This document shows, in pieces, positions 23,013 through 26,322 of a stretch of DNA of 26,322 nt. Source of the DNA: Planctomycetota bacterium (GTDB taxonomy: Bacteria; Planctomycetota; Phycisphaerae; UBA1845); contig JAJRSP010000233.1 in NCBI GenBank assembly GCA_024278775.1, positions 1 through 26,322 on the forward strand. Direction: 5' to 3'. Numbering within the stretch: the stretch's first letter is position 1; each line of letters starts with the position of its first letter. The translations under genes were made by a program, and so were the position numbers. The notes under the pieces are model-generated. The model saw nothing but the letters and a program-made list of their open reading frames with translations. It was not told the origin of the DNA and did not search any database.

Positions 23013-26000
23013 GTGTTTGATACTTGTCGACGGTGGAAGCCTTGGGTGTCGTGCGTGGGTGCCGGTGCTCTTGTGCTCTGTTTGTCTTTTACGGTGAGCT
23101 TGGAAGGTGCATCACCTACCAACACCAAGTCGAACGGTGACCGCGTTTTCTCAGAGGTAGCTCCCGCTGTTTCGGGTGGCTTGGCAACCGCTGATGGCAT
23201 CGCGGTATATCGTTCCGGTCGTATTGATGCGACAGCCGGTTTCCCCATGGCGGCCCCGGTTGTCGTTGACTATCGTGACGATGAGGCGACGCGGTTGCGT
23301 GAAGCGGGCCTGATTGTCGGTCCGTGGCGTCCCGGCGCACAAAACGCTGTGGCTGCGGCGGGGTCTTGTTCGTTCAACATTGATTGCGACGACTGTAATC
23401 CTTGCACGATCGATCGTTGCCTGATCGCCGCGGGAGACCCGTTTGGGAGTGGTAAGTGCTCCAACGAGGCCATCCCCAACGGCGGTGGATCGTCGGCTTG
23501 CTCCGACGGTGTGTTCTGCAATGGTATCGAGACCTGCCAGGCGGGCGCGTGCGAGCTTCCGGGTTCCGGTACGGGAACTCCGGGAAGTCCTGAAACTGCG
23601 ATTCCATGTACGGGTGCCTGTCACGGTGGTCCTGATCACGGTGATTTCTGCACGACGGATACCGACTGCCGGGACGGCTTGTGCCTGGGTGCGGTATGCT
23701 ACGAAGACCGGGCCGCGTGCAGCACGCCGTGTACCGTCCGGACGTGTGATGATGCGAGTGCCGTGCCGGGTGCGGTTTGCACGGCGGATGCGGATTGCGG
23801 TGCGGGTGGTCTGTGTCAGACCCCTGACCAGATGTGTGACAACGGCATCCAGTGTGATGGCGTAGAAACGTGTGACCTTACGACTGGTGCGTGCCTCTCG
23901 GGCTCCAATCCTTGCGGCCCCGGTGGTCGTTGCGGTGAGCGGTCCTGTTCGGGTGGTTTCGGTACGAATGGTCCGTTGCGTTGCACGAGCGACTCTGATT
24001 GTGGCACTGGTCGTACTTGTTTGAGGCCTACCGAAGTGGGCTACAACGGCCCCTCCTGTGGTATCGGGCGGTGCTGTACGGTAGACCCCGCGGATCCCAC
24101 GAGTTCCATCTGCTCGAAGCAGATCGAAGCCAATTGCGTGGCTGCTGACCAGGCCTCGTCGCCCAGTGCGACCCTGTTTGACCAGCCGCAGGCGGAATGT
24201 GGTAACTGCCCCAAGTACTCCGGTGGTATTTCTCCTCGGGGTGACTTCACCGTGGTGGTGGGTCCGGTTTCCAACTCGACGTGTGGTGCGCTGGCCGATC
24301 TCGGCGATGACTACGCCTTTTCGAATGGTTCTTTTGTCTCCGTGGAAGAGATCGTCTTTGTCGGCGGTGTTCGTACCGTGGCCGAAGAGCGCATGTCGAT
24401 CGAGTTTTACGATGCGGCCGGTGGCTTCATCGAGGATACGTTCTTTGCCTCCGGCTCCGGTATTGCCGTGAGAACACTTGAGTTTGATCCGCCGATTACT
24501 CTTCCGCCGAATGGTTTTGTCGTGTGGCGTGTGGCCGGGGCGTTTGCGCCCAACGGGCAGATCTTTATTGCCGCCACGGACGTGGCGGATGTTGGGACGA
24601 ACGATCCCACCATCATCTGGCAGAACGGCGCGCCGGCTTCCAATTGGATTCAGACATGCGTGGGCGGTACGGAAGATGGTCTCTGGTGCAACCCGGCCAA
24701 CAGCGGCTGCGTGAACGGCGGTGGCGTATGTGATACGCCTGGCACGACGGCCAATGTGTTGGCGTTTGAGCTGACCGGTACGAAGACGCCGGATCCCTCC
24801 GGTGCCTGTTGTGATCTGGCCGCTGGAACTTGTACGCCGAACCTGTTGCCATGGGTATGCGAGAACGGGGCCAGTCCCGGCGTGTTCCGTGGCATCGGCC
24901 AGTTCTGCGGTACGTGCTCCGCGACCGGTCTTAGCCCCAACGGCTTTTGTACGACGGATATAGATTGCCGTGGCTGCGTGGGTGGTGCGAACGATCTGTT
25001 GCCGTGTACCACTGGTGCTGATTGCCCCGGTGGGACCTGCGAGGGGACATGCATCTTCCCGTGTCTGGTTGGTGCGTGCTGTGATTCCGCCACGGGGACG
25101 TGTACTGACGGACAGACCGAGGCCAGTTGCGTCGGTTCCGGCGGGACGTTCCTCGGGTTTGGTACGGACTGCGATCCCGATTGCTGTCCTCAGCCGACGC
25201 CGATGGGTGCCGATGAATGTGCGCTTACCACTCCCGTCACGTTGTCGATTCCTGTGAACGGGCAGTGTGAGGCCGGTGCGAACGTCGGGCAGCCTTGTTT
25301 GAACTCCGGAGACTGCTTTGGCGAGCTCTGCTCACGCGTGGTTCGGGCGACCGTGACCGGTGACAACAGTACGGCCACCGGGCCGGATAGTTGCTCGGCC
25401 GTGCAGTTCGACCCCGTCGCTTCTGACGTGCAGGATGTTGATCCGGGTTGGTGGGAGTCGTTCACCATTGATGACTGTGCCTTTGTGCGGTTGGATATGT
25501 GCTGCTCCGTTCCGCTCCATGCCCCGCAGTGGGTGGTGATGTGGAACGCTTGTCCGTGTCAGGATGGGCAGGGATTCTTCAATTCGGTCAATCCCAACGA
25601 TCCGAACCTTCCGGCGAACAACCGTGGTGCGCCCTTCTGTGATGATGATAACCTCTGGTGGCAGTACGGTCCGCTTCGTCCGGGTCGTTACTATCAGCCG
25701 ATCTTCTCGGCGCTGGCCGGTGCGCATGGTCCCTACCAACTGCATTACACGGCGACGGCTTGTCCGGATGCCGCGTGCTGTTACTCCAAGTCTTCGGAGT
25801 CGGGTACCGTGGCTTGTGCTTCCACCGCCGAGTGCGGCGTGGGAGAGAACTGTCTAAACGGGTTCTGTGTGCTGCCCTGTCAGGTTGATGCGGATTGCAC
25901 GGGCACTTGCGAGCCGATTTGTGAGCTGACCAACGTACTCGAATGTGGTGACATTGGCGGTAACTTCCTGGCACCACCGGCCCGTGACACGGGTGTTGCG

Positions 26001-26322
26001 TTCTGCGACAACACCCCTGGTGGTGGCACCTGTGGTACGGGTGCTTGTTGCCGAGGTCCGGGCGTTTGCGAGGACAGCCAGTCGACTCAATCGTTTGTTC
26101 CGATTACCAAGCTGGACTGCGATAACGTCGCCGGTGTGTATGTCGGCGGTATGTTCTGTGCGGGCGGTGTTTGTGTGTCCGGTCCGGTCGATCAGTCTTG
26201 CTCGAGCGACGCCGATTGCGGCGGCGGCTTGGGTAGCTGTCAGAACCGACCCGGCCAGGATCAGGCTCAGCCGTCCCCCTGTCCGGTTTGCGAGCTTTTG
26301 GACAATGCCCATTGTATGTTCC
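23013..26322 (+). CDS. Large Cys-rich secreted protein, 3' end cut by window edge
   Basis: The frame is open for 1103 codons to the window end. GTG 23013 is preferred because of GGAGGT at 23001-23006; in-frame ATG 22980 is the alternative. A signal peptide (hydrophobic about 15-29) is followed by a linker to residue 115, then long Cys-rich tracts with CTxDxDCxxGxC motifs (118-360). A beta domain without Cys follows at about 425-585. Repeats beginning GACCD then lie at 597, 687, 920 and 1011, with the form GACCDxxxGTCT and GGTFLGFGTDC; such repeats are common in planctomycete secreted proteins. Residues 735-915 include a PPC-like beta domain (PGWWESFTIDDCAFVRLDMC, GRYYQPIFSAL). No catalytic motif is seen. 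The Cys content predicts many disulfides. GGT visibly dominates Gly codons, unlike the paralogs to its left. Whether it ends in the shared C-terminal module cannot be seen. Confidence 0.9.
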   Translation, partial: MFDTCRRWKPWVSCVGAGALVLCLSFTVSLEGASPTNTKSNGDRVFSEVAPAVSGGLATADGIAVYRSGRIDATAGFPMAAPVVVDYRDDEATRLREAGLIVGPWRPGAQNAVAAAGSCSFNIDCDDCNPCTIDRCLIAAGDPFGSGKCSNEAIPNGGGSSACSDGVFCNGIETCQAGACELPGSGTGTPGSPETAIPCTGACHGGPDHGDFCTTDTDCRDGLCLGAVCYEDRAACSTPCTVRTCDDASAVPGAVCTADADCGAGGLCQTPDQMCDNGIQCDGVETCDLTTGACLSGSNPCGPGGRCGERSCSGGFGTNGPLRCTSDSDCGTGRTCLRPTEVGYNGPSCGIGRCCTVDPADPTSSICSKQIEANCVAADQASSPSATLFDQPQAECGNCPKYSGGISPRGDFTVVVGPVSNSTCGALADLGDDYAFSNGSFVSVEEIVFVGGVRTVAEERMSIEFYDAAGGFIEDTFFASGSGIAVRTLEFDPPITLPPNGFVVWRVAGAFAPNGQIFIAATDVADVGTNDPTIIWQNGAPASNWIQTCVGGTEDGLWCNPANSGCVNGGGVCDTPGTTANVLAFELTGTKTPDPSGACCDLAAGTCTPNLLPWVCENGASPGVFRGIGQFCGTCSATGLSPNGFCTTDIDCRGCVGGANDLLPCTTGADCPGGTCEGTCIFPCLVGACCDSATGTCTDGQTEASCVGSGGTFLGFGTDCDPDCCPQPTPMGADECALTTPVTLSIPVNGQCEAGANVGQPCLNSGDCFGELCSRVVRATVTGDNSTATGPDSCSAVQFDPVASDVQDVDPGWWESFTIDDCAFVRLDMCCSVPLHAPQWVVMWNACPCQDGQGFFNSVNPNDPNLPANNRGAPFCDDDNLWWQYGPLRPGRYYQPIFSALAGAHGPYQLHYTATACPDAACCYSKSSESGTVACASTAECGVGENCLNGFCVLPCQVDADCTGTCEPICELTNVLECGDIGGNFLAPPARDTGVAFCDNTPGGGTCGTGACCRGPGVCEDSQSTQSFVPITKLDCDNVAGVYVGGMFCAGGVCVSGPVDQSCSSDADCGGGLGSCQNRPGQDQAQPSPCPVCELLDNAHCMF

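Overview
The window looks like chromosome from a planctomycete, most likely Phycisphaerae or a close relative. No rRNA or taxonomic marker fixes this. The evidence is a mitochondrial EFG1-like elongation factor G standing outside any str operon, a PEP-CTERM surface protein, type I dockerin and cohesin-like domains without any polysaccharidase, and very large secreted proteins built from CNGNGIPDEC-type, thrombospondin-3-like, beta-helix and Cys-rich modules. Base composition is moderately GC-rich and genes are widely spaced. There are no tRNA or rRNA genes, no CRISPR array and no recognisable insertion sequence.

Layout, left to right: (1) a UDP-sugar 4-epimerase of the WbpP/TviC type on the minus strand, cut at its 3' end by the window edge; (2) on the plus strand, a small lipoprotein and a putative outer-membrane beta-barrel protein, both preceded by the same Shine-Dalgarno decamer; (3) on the minus strand, a 1950-residue secreted metzincin metalloprotease with two beta-helix segments, three blocks of calcium-binding-like repeats and a C-terminal dockerin-like module; (4) a 520-base divergent gap with a terminator-like hairpin and a promoter, leading into fusA on the plus strand; (5) a PEP-CTERM protein gene convergent with fusA; (6) a plus-strand secreted protein with a cohesin-like domain and the same C-terminal module, preceded by a possible 17-codon leader ORF; (7) on the minus strand, a secreted protein ending in a true type I dockerin, then two tandem paralogous Cys-rich secreted proteins of 1013 and 781 residues that differ by one large block containing a PPC-like domain; (8) about 1.1 kb of non-coding DNA with several hairpins and a promoter; (9) a plus-strand Cys-rich secreted protein that runs off the right edge.

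Apart from fusA, every complete gene encodes an exported protein. The most notable pattern is modular sharing. Four proteins (gene starts at 8669, 12873, 19138 and 21852) end in one roughly 175-195-residue module: a beta-rich domain followed by two DF(R/K)DI dockerin-like repeats. In all four, the first loop keeps a calcium-type DxNxDG-like pattern, while the second loop has lost its acidic residue 1 and carries Cys at position 2, with two more Cys at the extreme C-terminus. Three neighbouring minus-strand proteins also share an N-terminal cohesin-like domain but end either in this module or in a classical dockerin. Together with a PEP-CTERM protein, this suggests at least three C-terminal attachment or sorting strategies for surface proteins in one cell. 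The joint role in a surface assembly is inference; the shared modules are directly visible.
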